Positions 28,438 to 41,155 of a DNA stretch of 64,000 nt are shown piece by piece. The position numbers and the translations under genes are program-made. Source of the stretch: Micromonospora carbonacea (GTDB taxonomy: Bacteria > Actinomycetota > Actinomycetes > Mycobacteriales > Micromonosporaceae); the NCBI RefSeq assembly GCF_014205165.1, contig NZ_JACHMZ010000001.1:3640501-3704500 (forward strand). The letters are read 5' to 3'. Numbering within the stretch: the first letter of the stretch is position 1; each line of letters starts with the position of its first letter. The notes beneath the pieces are model-generated. The model worked only from the letters and a program-made list of their open reading frames with translations. It had not been told where the DNA came from and did not search any database.

Positions 28438-28557
28438 ATGGCGCTCCTCGACCTCCAGGGCCTCGAGATGGCCCCGGCCGACCGCACCGGCGGTGGCTCC
28501 AGCGCGAGCCTGCTGCTCTGCGGCGACAGCGGCCTCTCCGTCACCACCTGCAACTGA
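28438..28557 (+). CDS. SapB-like class III lanthipeptide precursor, copy 2
   Basis: 39 residues, a tandem duplicate of the preceding gene. It differs at five residues: position 11 (Leu to Met) and four in the segment before the first ring (TSGDSRAS becomes TGGGSSAS). The two ring motifs SxxSLLLC and SGLSVTTC are retained. It has its own ribosome site (AAAGGA) before the ATG. Both copies are probably made from the same operon mRNA and exported by the ABC pair that follows. The duplication would raise precursor dose and yield a second, Arg-less product. Confidence 0.95.
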   Translation: MALLDLQGLEMAPADRTGGGSSASLLLCGDSGLSVTTCN

Positions 28558-28633
28558 CCCAGGCCGTTCCGCGGCGCCCCGGGTGGACAGACGTGTCCAC
28601 CCGGGGCCGCCCGCCGTTATGCGGGGAGGCGCG

Positions 28634-30355
28634 ATGCGCAGGGGCGACGGGCCGTTCCGCCAGGCCGCCCGCGACGCCGGGGGCTGGGCCTGGGCGCTGG
28701 GCGCGGTCACCCTGGCCGGCGCCGTCGCCGAGCTGCTGCTGCCGGCGGCGCTCGGGCTCGCCGTCGACGCGGCCCTGACCGGTGGGAGCCGCTGGTGGCC
28801 GGTGGCCGTCTGCGCCCTGGTCGCCGTGCTCGTCGCCACCGACACCCTCGGCGACCTGGCCGGCGGCTACGGGGCCGCCCGGGCCACCGCCCGGCTACGC
28901 GGCCGGCTGCTGCGGCACCTGTTCGCCCTCGACGTGCGCGCCGCCCGCCGGTACCCGGTGGGCGACCTGGTGGGCCGGCTGGTCGGGCAGGCCGCCGACG
29001 CCGGCCAGGCCGGCAACACCGTCGTGCTGGGCGCGATCGCGCTGCTGCCCCCGCTGGGCAGCGTCGTGGCGCTCACCCTGATCGAGCCGGCGCTGGGGAT
29101 CACCCTGCTCGCCGGCCTCGTGCTGCTCGCCGGCCTGATGCGCGCGTTCGTCACCGACGCGTCGGCGGCCACCGCCGGCTACCAGAAGGCCCTGAACCGG
29201 ATCGCCGGCCGGCTGCTGGAGTCCCTCGCGGGCGCGCGGACCATCGCCGCCGCCGGGACCCGGCGACGGGAACAGGCCCGGGTGCTCGCCACCCTGCCGG
29301 AGCTGGGCGGGTACGGCCGGCGCGGCTGGGAGCTGCTGGCCCGCGCCAGCGCCCGCACCGCCGCCGTCGCGCCGCTGCTGCAACTGGCCGTGGTCGCCGT
29401 CGGCGGGTACGCCCTGACGGCCGGCTGGCTCACCCCCGGCCAGCTCGTCTCGGCGGTCCGCTACGCGGCGACCGGGGCGGGGCTGGGCGCGGTGCTGGCC
29501 ACCCTGAACCGGCTCGTGCGCAGCCGCTCCGGGGCCGCCCGCGTCGCCGAGCTGCTCGCCCTGCCCGCGCCGGCCGACGGCGACGCCCCGCTGCCGCCGG
29601 GCGCCGGGGCGCTGCGGCTGCACGGCGTGACCGTGCACGGCGACGACGGCCGGCCCGTCCTCCACGGCGTCGACCTGGACGTGCCGGCCGGCGCGACGGT
29701 GGCGGTGGTCGGTTCCTCCGGCGCCGGCAAGTCCACCCTCGCCGCCGTCGCCGGCCGGCTGCACGACCCCGACGCCGGTCAGGTGCGGCTCGACGGGGTG
29801 CCGCTGCCCCGGCTCGACCCGGCCGAGCTGCGCCGCGCCGTCGGCTACGCCTTCGACCGTCCCGCCCTGGTCGGCGCGACCGTGCACGACGCGGTCGGCC
29901 TGGCGTTGCCCCCGCAGCAGGCCGCGCCCCCGGCCGACGGCGCCCCGGCGACGGTCGCCGTGCGGCGGGCCGCCGAGGCGGCGGCCGTGGACGACGTCGT
30001 CGCCCGGCTGCCGCAGGGCTTCCGCACCCCGCTGGCCGACGCGCCGTTCTCCGGCGGCGAGGCGCAGCGCCTCGGGCTGGCCCGGGCGTTCGCCGGGGCG
30101 CGCCGGCTGCTGATCCTCGACGACGCCACGTCCAGCCTGGACACCGTCACCGAGCACCGGATCTCCCGGGCGGTGACCGGGGGCCCGGGCGGACGTACCC
30201 GCCTCGTGGTCACCCACCGGGCCGCCACGGCGGCGGCGGCCGACCTGGTGGCGTGGCTCGACGGCGGGCGGCTGCGGGCCGTCGCCCCGCACTCCCGGCT
30301 CTGGGCCGACCCGGCGTACCGGGCGGTCTTCCGCACCGACGGGGAGGCCGGGTGA
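28634..30355 (+). CDS. ramA: ABC exporter half-transporter of the SapB-type cluster (RamA-like)
   Basis: 573 residues. The transmembrane domain (~1-300, six helices beginning AWALGAVTLAGAVAELLLPAA) is followed by a nucleotide-binding domain. The latter has Walker A VGSSGAGKST, signature SGGEAQR, Walker B LLILDDATSSLD and the H-loop VVTHRAAT. The ATG at 28634 is preferred over 28619 since GGGGAGG lies 5 bases before it. Its stop overlaps the GTG of the second half-transporter (GTGA), so the two are made together and probably act as a heterodimer exporting the lanthipeptide. Confidence 0.9.
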   Translation: MRRGDGPFRQAARDAGGWAWALGAVTLAGAVAELLLPAALGLAVDAALTGGSRWWPVAVCALVAVLVATDTLGDLAGGYGAARATARLRGRLLRHLFALDVRAARRYPVGDLVGRLVGQAADAGQAGNTVVLGAIALLPPLGSVVALTLIEPALGITLLAGLVLLAGLMRAFVTDASAATAGYQKALNRIAGRLLESLAGARTIAAAGTRRREQARVLATLPELGGYGRRGWELLARASARTAAVAPLLQLAVVAVGGYALTAGWLTPGQLVSAVRYAATGAGLGAVLATLNRLVRSRSGAARVAELLALPAPADGDAPLPPGAGALRLHGVTVHGDDGRPVLHGVDLDVPAGATVAVVGSSGAGKSTLAAVAGRLHDPDAGQVRLDGVPLPRLDPAELRRAVGYAFDRPALVGATVHDAVGLALPPQQAAPPADGAPATVAVRRAAEAAAVDDVVARLPQGFRTPLADAPFSGGEAQRLGLARAFAGARRLLILDDATSSLDTVTEHRISRAVTGGPGGRTRLVVTHRAATAAAADLVAWLDGGRLRAVAPHSRLWADPAYRAVFRTDGEAG

Positions 30356-32142
30356 GCGCCCGGGGCGGCCGCGCGGGCACGGCCGGGGTGGGGCGCGCCA
30401 CGTGGGCGGCGCTGCGCGCCCGGCGCGCGGCCGTGGCGCGGCTGGCCGGCTGGTCGGCCGTGGAGGCGCTGCCGGCGCTGCTGTCGGGGGCCCTGGTGGC
30501 GCGGGCCGTCGACGGGGGCTTCCTGGCCGGGCGGCTCGGCACGGGGCTCGGCTGGCTGGCGGCGCTGGGCGCGGCGGTGCTCGTCGGGGCGGTGGCGACC
30601 GGCCGGACGTACCGCAGCCTCGGCGCGGTGGTCGAACCGTTCCGCGACGACCTCGCCGCCCGGGTGGTCCGGGCCGCCCTGCACGACGCGACCCGGCCCG
30701 GCGGACGCCCGGACAGCGCCGCCGCGGCCCGGCTGACGCACCAGGTGGAGCTGGTCCGCGACACCTTCGCCGGCCTGCTCCTGGTGACCCGGGGGTTCCT
30801 CTTCGCCGCCGGCGCGGCCCTGATCGGGCTGCTCGCCCTCGACCCGGTGGTCGCGGCGCTGGTGGGCGCGCCCCTCGTCGCGGGGCTGGTGGTGTTCCTC
30901 GCCGCGCTCCCGGCGATGGCGGGGCTGCAGCGCCGGTACGTGCGCGCCGGGGAGGAGCTGGGGCGGGCCGCCTCCACCGCGCTGACCGGGCACCGCGACG
31001 TGCGGGCCTGCGGCGCGGCCGGGCGGGTCGTCGCCGACGTGGACACGCGGGTGGCCGACCAGGCCGCCGCCGAGCGCACGCTGGCCCGGATGTCCGCCGT
31101 GCGCAGCCTCAGCCTCGGCCTCGGCGGCTGGCTGCCGCTGGCGGTGCTGCTGCTCGCCGCGCCCTGGCTGGTCGACCGGGGCCTCACCGCCGGGGCGGTG
31201 CTCGGCGCGCTGATGTACGTCTCCACCGGCGTCCAGCCCGCCCTGCACGCGCTGGTGCAGGGCGTCGGGGGCGGCGGGTTGCGCTACGTGGTCACCCTCG
31301 ACCGCATCCTGCGGGCCTGCCCCGACGAGGCGGGCGGCACACCCGTGGGGCGGCCCGACGCCGCACCCGTCCCGGCCGACGGCGCACCCGTCCCGGCAGA
31401 CGGCGAGCCGCCCGCCGTCTGCGCCCGGCGGCTGACGTTCCGGTACGGCGTCGCGGCGCGGCCGGTGCTCGAGGACGCGGGCGTGACGCTGGCCGCCGGG
31501 GAGCACCTCGCCGTGGTCGGGCCGAGCGGGGCGGGCAAGTCCACCCTGGCCGCCCTGCTGTCCGGGCTGCTCGCGCCGCAGGCCGGCAGCGTGCGCCTCG
31601 GCGGGGTCCCGGTCGCCGACGCCCCGCCCGAGGCCCTGGCCCGGCTGCGGGCGTTGGTGCCGCAGGAGGCGTACGTCTTCACGGGGTCACTCGCCGACAA
31701 CCTGCGCTACCTGCGGCCGGACGCCGACGACGCCACGGTCGCCGCCGCCCTCGACGCCCTCGGTGCGGGCCCGCTCGCCGCCCGACTCGGCGGGCTGGCC
31801 GGGGAGGTGGAGCCGGCGGCGCTCTCGGCCGGCGAACGGCAGCTGATCGCGGCGGTGCGGGCGTACCTCTCCCCCGCCCCGCTGGTGCTGCTCGACGAGG
31901 CGACCTGCCACCTGGACCCGGCCGCCGAGGCGCGGGTCGAGGAGGCCTTCGCCCGACGCCCGGGCACGCTGGTGGTGATCGCCCACCGGATCAGCTCGGC
32001 CGTGCGGGCCCGCCGGGTGCTGGTGCTCGACGGCGCACGGCCGGTGGTCGGCACCCACGAGGAGCTGCTGGCCCGGTCGGCGACGTACCGGGAACTCGTC
32101 GGCCACTGGGACGACCGGCCGGCCGCCGCCGCCCGGAGCTGA
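30352..32142 (+). CDS. ramB: ABC exporter half-transporter of the SapB-type cluster (RamB-like)
   Basis: 596 residues. The permease domain has about six helices, then a linker with two in-frame APVPADG repeats (~340-355). The ATPase domain has Walker A VGPSGAGKST, Walker B LVLLDEATCHLD and the H-loop VIAHRISS. The signature motif is LSAGERQ, so the usual second glycine is alanine. The GTG at 30352 overlaps the preceding stop. It converges with the regulator gene, with a 31-bp gap. Functionally it should form the exporter with the preceding half-transporter. Confidence 0.9.
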   Translation: MSARGGRAGTAGVGRATWAALRARRAAVARLAGWSAVEALPALLSGALVARAVDGGFLAGRLGTGLGWLAALGAAVLVGAVATGRTYRSLGAVVEPFRDDLAARVVRAALHDATRPGGRPDSAAAARLTHQVELVRDTFAGLLLVTRGFLFAAGAALIGLLALDPVVAALVGAPLVAGLVVFLAALPAMAGLQRRYVRAGEELGRAASTALTGHRDVRACGAAGRVVADVDTRVADQAAAERTLARMSAVRSLSLGLGGWLPLAVLLLAAPWLVDRGLTAGAVLGALMYVSTGVQPALHALVQGVGGGGLRYVVTLDRILRACPDEAGGTPVGRPDAAPVPADGAPVPADGEPPAVCARRLTFRYGVAARPVLEDAGVTLAAGEHLAVVGPSGAGKSTLAALLSGLLAPQAGSVRLGGVPVADAPPEALARLRALVPQEAYVFTGSLADNLRYLRPDADDATVAAALDALGAGPLAARLGGLAGEVEPAALSAGERQLIAAVRAYLSPAPLVLLDEATCHLDPAAEARVEEAFARRPGTLVVIAHRISSAVRARRVLVLDGARPVVGTHEELLARSATYRELVGHWDDRPAAAARS

Positions 32143-32173
32143 CCGCCCCGGGCTGCGGCGGGCCGGGCCGGCC

Positions 32174-32770
32174 TCAGATCCAGCCGGACTCGCGGGCGAA
32201 CCGGACCGCCTCGATCCGGGTGCGGGCCCCGGTCTTGCGGGCGATCCGCCCCAGGTGGTTGCGGACGGTGCCGCAGGACAGCCGCAGCGACCCGGCCACC
32301 TCGGCGACCGGTGCGCCGGCGGCGGTCAGCCGCAGCACCTCGGTCTCCCGGGCGGTCAGCGGGCAGTCGGCGGCGAGCGCCGCCATGACGAGCTCGGCGT
32401 CGACCACCGACTCCCGGCGGGCGAGGCGGCGGACCCCGTCGACCACCCGCTGAGGCGCGACGTCGCTGGCGAGGATGCCGACGGTGCGCCCGGGGGCGAA
32501 CACCCCGTGCAGGCCCCGGGCGCGGCGCGGGTCGGCGAGCACCAGCAGCGGGCACGGTTGTGCCGTCGCCGGGCCCACCACCGCCGGGGTCTCGTTGATC
32601 AGATCGAAATCCACCACGGCGACGTCCGGCCGGCCGGCGCGGAGCGCCCGTTCGACCGCGTCGCCGCGGCCCACCTCCCCCACCACGTGGATGTCCTCCT
32701 CGGCTGCGAGGACGAGCGACAACGCGCCCCGGACCAGGGCACCGTCCAGGGCGAGCAGGGTACGGATCAC
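32174..32770 (-). CDS. ramR: LuxR-type response regulator (RamR-like)
   Basis: 198 residues. The receiver-like domain (VIRTLLALDGALVRGALSLVL, then PDVAVVDFDLINE) keeps an aspartate at the acceptor position but lacks the MPxxDG motif and the acidic pair after the first strand (LALDGAL). It therefore looks atypical and may not be phosphorylated. The C-terminal LuxR helix-turn-helix is intact (LTARETEVLRLTAAG, then GTVRNHLGRIARKTGARTR). GTG at 32770 begins the receiver and has GAGAGG upstream; longer starts (32800, 32824) are possible. It is convergent with the ram operon and is the natural candidate activator for it. Confidence 0.85.
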   Translation of the reverse strand: MIRTLLALDGALVRGALSLVLAAEEDIHVVGEVGRGDAVERALRAGRPDVAVVDFDLINETPAVVGPATAQPCPLLVLADPRRARGLHGVFAPGRTVGILASDVAPQRVVDGVRRLARRESVVDAELVMAALAADCPLTARETEVLRLTAAGAPVAEVAGSLRLSCGTVRNHLGRIARKTGARTRIEAVRFARESGWI

Positions 32771-32806
32771 GTTGGACCTCTCCCAGGCGTCTCGGCGCAT
32801 CACAGA

Positions 32807-32826
32807 TCGTGAACATTCAAACACGA
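32807..32826. promoter_or_regulatory. TCGTG-N10-CACGA dyad upstream of the RamR-like gene
   Basis: TCGTG at 32807-32811 pairs with CACGA at 32822-32826 in an AT-richer patch (to about 32835) between the two regulator genes. It lies 36 bp before the GTG of the RamR-like gene. This would be a suitable autoregulatory site. TGTAAT, read on the minus strand just beyond it, could be part of the promoter. Confidence 0.4.
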
Positions 32827-32894
32827 ATTACAATGCATCGCTCGATCGGCGAACGGGGTAGCGGATCGCCTCGTCGGTACCCCGTCCGGGGTCG

Positions 32895-33500
32895 TTACAA
32901 CCATCCCTCCCGCTGCGCCACCCGGACCGCCTCCATGCGGTTGCGGGCCCCCGTCTTGTGCAGGATCGCCGACAGGTGGTTGCGCACCGTCCCGTGGGCC
33001 AGGTAGAGCCGGCGGGCGATCTCCTTCAGCGGCACGCCCTCGGCGGCCGCCCGCAGCACCTCCTGCTCCCGGCGGGTGAGCGGGTTGACCGGCGGGCTGA
33101 GCACCGCGACGGCGGCGGACGGGTCGATCACCCGTTCCCCGGCGGCGGTGGTGCGCACGGCGCGGACCAGCTCCGACAGCGCGACGTCCTTGCTGACCAG
33201 CCCGCGCGCCCCGGCGGCCAGGGCGGCCTCGACCAGCGGCGGGCTCCACCGGTGGCTCATCGCCAGCACGGCCGTCCCCGGCGCCTCGGCGACCACCTTG
33301 GCCACCACCTCCGCCGACTCGGGAAACTCCGGCTTCAGGTCCAGCACCAGCACGTCGGGGCGTTCCCGGCGCAGCACCGACCACAGCTCGCCGACGTCGG
33401 CGGCGTCGGCGATCACCTCGATGTCCTCCTCGCTCGACAGCGCGGCGCACAGCGCGCTGCGCAGCAGTCCCATGTCCTCGGCCACGACAACGTGGATCAC
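32895..33500 (-). CDS. Second LuxR-type response regulator, paralogue of the RamR-like protein
   Basis: 201 residues. The receiver domain (VVVAEDMGLLRSALCAALSSEEDI, then PDVLVLDLKPEFPES) retains the acidic pair and an aspartate, although MPxxDG is replaced. A KD pair in GLVSKDVALSELV matches the conserved receiver lysine. The LuxR DNA-binding domain, LTRREQEVLRAAAEGVPLKE then GTVRNHLSAILHKTGARNR, is close to that of the neighbouring regulator. GTG at 33500 (or 33503) is preceded by GGAG. No histidine kinase gene is adjacent. The two regulators look like a tandem duplication that diverged most in the receiver. Confidence 0.87.
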   Translation of the reverse strand: MIHVVVAEDMGLLRSALCAALSSEEDIEVIADAADVGELWSVLRRERPDVLVLDLKPEFPESAEVVAKVVAEAPGTAVLAMSHRWSPPLVEAALAAGARGLVSKDVALSELVRAVRTTAAGERVIDPSAAVAVLSPPVNPLTRREQEVLRAAAEGVPLKEIARRLYLAHGTVRNHLSAILHKTGARNRMEAVRVAQREGWL

Positions 33501-33701
33501 CACGGATCTCCGATCTCGGGTACGCGGCACGTCGCCCCGGCCACGCCGGCTCGGGGGAGGGCGGGGTGGGGTTCGGTGCGCGCGGAACGGGCGGCGTCGG
33601 CCCACGGCGGTCCCTGGTGGACGCCCGCAGGCCCCGTACGGCCACGTCGGCGGTGCGGCACGGCACGGGGCCGTGGACCGCGGGACGGGCCCTGCCGAGA
33701 C

Positions 33702-35087
33702 TCAGCCGGGACGGGCGGCGACCCCCGGAGCCCGGCTCTGGGCCGAGACCGGCGGGCGGGCGATGCGGTGCCGGCCGGCGGCGCACACCGACGAGCGCGA
33801 GGCGTCGGCCGCGGCGGGCGTGGGCCCGGACCCGGTGCGCAGATCGTCGGCGCGGTCGCCCGTGGGCGACACGGGCCGGCCCGGGCCACCCGCCGACGTC
33901 GGCCCCGCCGCCGCCCGGACGGAGGCGGACGACGAATCCGACGACGCGCCGGCCGGGGCGGCCGGCCACGCCGCCAGGAACGTCCCGGCCGGGGCCTCGG
34001 CCACGCCGCCGGACCGCCCGGACGGGACCACGGACCGCGCTTCACCACCGGGGACCGCCGCCGGGGCGTCCACCGGGTCGACCGGCCCGCCCCCGGGTGC
34101 CGGCCCCGCCCGGGGCGGCGCGGACACCGCCGGGTCGGCGGGATCGGACGGGACCAGGGGCGGCATCGGCAGCACCCGCGGGAGCAGGTTGCCCACCAGG
34201 CCCAGGACCGGGGCCACGAGATGCTGGTCGAGCCCGGAGAGGGCCGAGGCGAGCAGGGCGCCGAGGGAGCTCGTCAGGCCACCGACGACCTGCGGCAGGC
34301 AGTGCGCGAGCCGCCCGTCGCCGCCCCGACCCGACCCCACGGAGGGCACCGCCGCAGCGGGATCGGTGGGCGGGACCGCGGGGTGCTGCGGCGCCCCGTC
34401 CGGCGCGGCCGGTCCGCCCGGCGCGACCGCGACCCCGCCGGGCGACGTGCCCGGACCGGCCGGGCCGCCGGGGACGGGGGTGACGGCGGCGGGCCGGCCC
34501 GCCGCCGACCCGGGCTCGGCCGGCCCGGGTGGCACGGCCCCGGCCGGCGCGCCCGGCTCGGAGGGTCTGCTCGGCGCGGACGGCGCAGACGGCTCGGACG
34601 GCCTGCTCGGCGCACCCGGCTCGGCGGGCGCACCCGGCGGGGACGGCTCGGGATCGGCCGGGGCGGGCTTCGACGGGCCGGGATCGGTCGGGCCGGGATC
34701 CGACGGGCCGGGGGTGGACGGGACCGGGGTCGGCGGGGGCCGGAGCACCCCCCGGAGCGGGCCGGGACGCTCCCGGTCGGGCCGCGCGGGATCCCGCAGG
34801 GACGAGCCGGTACGCGGCCCGTCGGGCGACGCGAGGCCCGCCCGGCCGGCCTCGTCGGGGGCGAGAGCGCCGGCGGACGGGTCGGCGTGGCGGGGTGACC
34901 CCGGGCCCTCGTCCGCCGCCGCCGGGCCGGAGAACAGGACCGCCGTGACGATGCCCGCGCCCACCGCCGCCAGCAGCAGCCCGGCCAGCCGCCACGGTCG
35001 GGCCGACCCGGGGGCCGGCACGGCCCCGGCACGCCGCGGCGCCACGGCCACCACGGCCGGGACGGAGCGAGCAGCGGGACAACGCAC
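33702..35087 (-). CDS. Secreted or membrane-anchored Pro/Ala/Gly-rich protein
   Basis: 461 residues, unrecognised. A hydrophobic signal or anchor segment (~32-60, PWRLAGLLLAAVGAGIVTAVLF followed by AAADEG) is followed by ~150 residues of PGPSDPGPTDPGPSKP and RPSEPSAPSAP repeats, a spacer typical of wall-crossing proteins. One ordered hydrophobic segment remains near 270-320 (LAHCLPQVVGGLTSSLGALL, then HLVAPVLGLVGNLLPRVLP), then another low-complexity tail. GTG at 35087 has GAGAGG 8 bases upstream. It lies between the regulator pair and an EVE-like gene. A role on the cell surface is inferred from composition only. Confidence 0.7.
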   Translation of the reverse strand: MRCPAARSVPAVVAVAPRRAGAVPAPGSARPWRLAGLLLAAVGAGIVTAVLFSGPAAADEGPGSPRHADPSAGALAPDEAGRAGLASPDGPRTGSSLRDPARPDRERPGPLRGVLRPPPTPVPSTPGPSDPGPTDPGPSKPAPADPEPSPPGAPAEPGAPSRPSEPSAPSAPSRPSEPGAPAGAVPPGPAEPGSAAGRPAAVTPVPGGPAGPGTSPGGVAVAPGGPAAPDGAPQHPAVPPTDPAAAVPSVGSGRGGDGRLAHCLPQVVGGLTSSLGALLASALSGLDQHLVAPVLGLVGNLLPRVLPMPPLVPSDPADPAVSAPPRAGPAPGGGPVDPVDAPAAVPGGEARSVVPSGRSGGVAEAPAGTFLAAWPAAPAGASSDSSSASVRAAAGPTSAGGPGRPVSPTGDRADDLRTGSGPTPAAADASRSSVCAAGRHRIARPPVSAQSRAPGVAARPG

Positions 35088-35191
35088 GCGGGCCGACCTC
35101 TCTGCTCGGAAGGCGTCGACACATGGTAGCCACGCCGTACCCCCCCTGCAGCGTCGTCGCGCGTCCGGTTTCCGACTGATCGGGCGGGAGG

Positions 35192-35632
35192 TCAGCGGGG
35201 CGGAAGGTGGTCGCGGAGCGCGGCGAACTGGGCGACCGTGAGGTACGACGGGTTGGCCGCCTGCGGCTGGCGGAGCACCTCCAGCCCGCCCAGCCGCGCG
35301 TCGGCGCGCAGCCGTCGCCGGGGCACCCGGTCGGGTTCGTCGAGGACGGTCAGGTCCAGCGGCACCGACCAGCCCCCGTCGCCGTCGACCACCGGCGGGG
35401 CGGCGATGCGGCCCACGCCCCAGACCCCGTACGGCAGCTGGCCCCGGCTGCCGCTGGCCCACAGCACCACCGGCTGACCGGGGCGCATCAGCCGGGCCCG
35501 GTAGCCGGGGCGTACGCACCAGCTCTCGACCCGGGGGTCACGGCGGAACCGGGCGGCGAGATCGACCCGGTCGGCGTTGCCCTTGACCAGCCACGCGCCC
35601 AGATCGTCGAGACTCACCCGTCGCTCGCTCAT
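35192..35632 (-). CDS. EVE/PUA-like domain protein
   Basis: 146 residues. The pattern VESWCVRPGYRARLMRPGQPVVLWASGSRGQ, then GVWGVGRIAAPPVV, matches the EVE (PUA-like) fold. Its aromatic cage is thought to recognise modified bases. The ATG at 35632 begins the protein; the N-terminal MSERRVSLDDLGAWLVKGN segment is short and polar. Solitary EVE proteins of this size are common in actinomycetes. Assignment is from fold-like motifs and is moderately sure. Confidence 0.7.
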   Translation of the reverse strand: MSERRVSLDDLGAWLVKGNADRVDLAARFRRDPRVESWCVRPGYRARLMRPGQPVVLWASGSRGQLPYGVWGVGRIAAPPVVDGDGGWSVPLDLTVLDEPDRVPRRRLRADARLGGLEVLRQPQAANPSYLTVAQFAALRDHLPPR

Positions 35633-35850
35633 CCCGGCATTGTGCCCGCGCCGCGTGCTCTCCGGCGCGGATGCCGGCGAGGTGGCGGTATCCCCGCGCC
35701 AGGATGCCGCCAGGTCGGCGACACGGCGCGCGCTCCCGAGGCGCGGCCCCCGGACGCGCGGCCTCCCGACCCGCTCCCCCGACGCGCGGCCCGCCACCGA
35801 CCCCCGCGCCCGCGATGCGCGCGACCCGCCGGACGGGACGGGTCGGGGCG

Positions 35851-40422
<4,572 letters not shown>

Positions 40423-40539
40423 CGCTACCCCCGCACCGCGACCAGCCGGACGGCCCGCCCGTCCGGCAGCGACACCAAACCCGCGCAAGTATGCCCGGAA
40501 GGTCGCCCAAGCCGCATTGGGGGCGGCCGGCGGGTGCCC

Positions 40540-40584
40540 GCCGGCGGATCGCCCGCCAGCGGATCGCTTGCCGACGGATCGCCG
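40540..40584. repeat. Three 15-nt tandem repeats
   Basis: Units 40540-40554, 40555-40569 and 40570-40584 share GCCnnCGGATCGCnn. They lie in the 216-bp gap between the HAMP kinase start and the end of the ATPase gene. A further near-duplicate GACGGTCGGCCGCCG follows twice (about 40615-40630 and 40644-40660). No function is visible. Confidence 0.7.
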
Positions 40585-40638
40585 CCGGCGGCGAGCCGCC
40601 GACCGGGTCGGGCCGACGGTCGGCCGCCGCACAGGCCG

Positions 40639-41097
40639 TCAGCGACGGTCGGCCGCCGGGGTCGGCAGGCGGGCGCTGACCCAGGCGGTGGTGCCGCGGC
40701 CGTCGGCCCGGATCTCCAGCCCGTCGGTGAGCTGCTGGGCCAGCCACAGGCCACGGTGGCCGACCTCGTGGGGCGCGGGCAGGGCGACGCGTACGTCGCC
40801 GAGGCCGGGGCCGTCGTCGCCGATCTCGCAGGTGAGCAGGTCGCCGTCACGCCGCAGCCGCAGCCGGCCGCTGCCGCCGCCGTGCCGGACGACGTTGGTC
40901 ACCAGCTCGTGCACCGCCAGCACGAAGTCCTCCAGGGCGACGTCGGCCAGCCCGGCCGCGCCGGCCGCGGCGGTGACGGCGTGGCGCAGGGCCGTCACCC
41001 GGTCGGCTCTGATGACCTCCGCCAACAGCGTCGCCCCGGCCCTCCCGCTGGACGCGCCGGCCCCCGCGCCGTCGCCGTCACCCCCACCGCTGCTCAT
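40639..41097 (-). CDS. ATP-binding protein, RsbW/anti-sigma-factor-like HATPase
   Basis: 152 residues. After a ~20-residue Gly/Asp-rich head the HATPase_c_2 fold follows. The N-box is [15 protein letters not shown], the G1-like box is [10 protein letters not shown] and [17 protein letters not shown] is the ATP-lid end. This is the Ser kinase/anti-sigma or phosphatase-linked regulatory type. The ATG at 41097 is preferred over GTG 41112, and this choice only affects five residues. It lies on the same strand as the HAMP kinase, 216 bp apart. Regulation of a sigma factor or of an STAS antagonist is typical for the family, but no partner gene is adjacent. Confidence 0.85.
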   Translation of the reverse strand: MSSGGGDGDGAGAGASSGRAGATLLAEVIRADRVTALRHAVTAAAGAAGLADVALEDFVLAVHELVTNVVRHGGGSGRLRLRRDGDLLTCEIGDDGPGLGDVRVALPAPHEVGHRGLWLAQQLTDGLEIRADGRGTTAWVSARLPTPAADRR

Positions 41098-41155
41098 GGC
41101 CGGACCGTACACGTACCGCCCCTGACGTGGGCTGCCCCGGGCGGTTTCCCACAGG

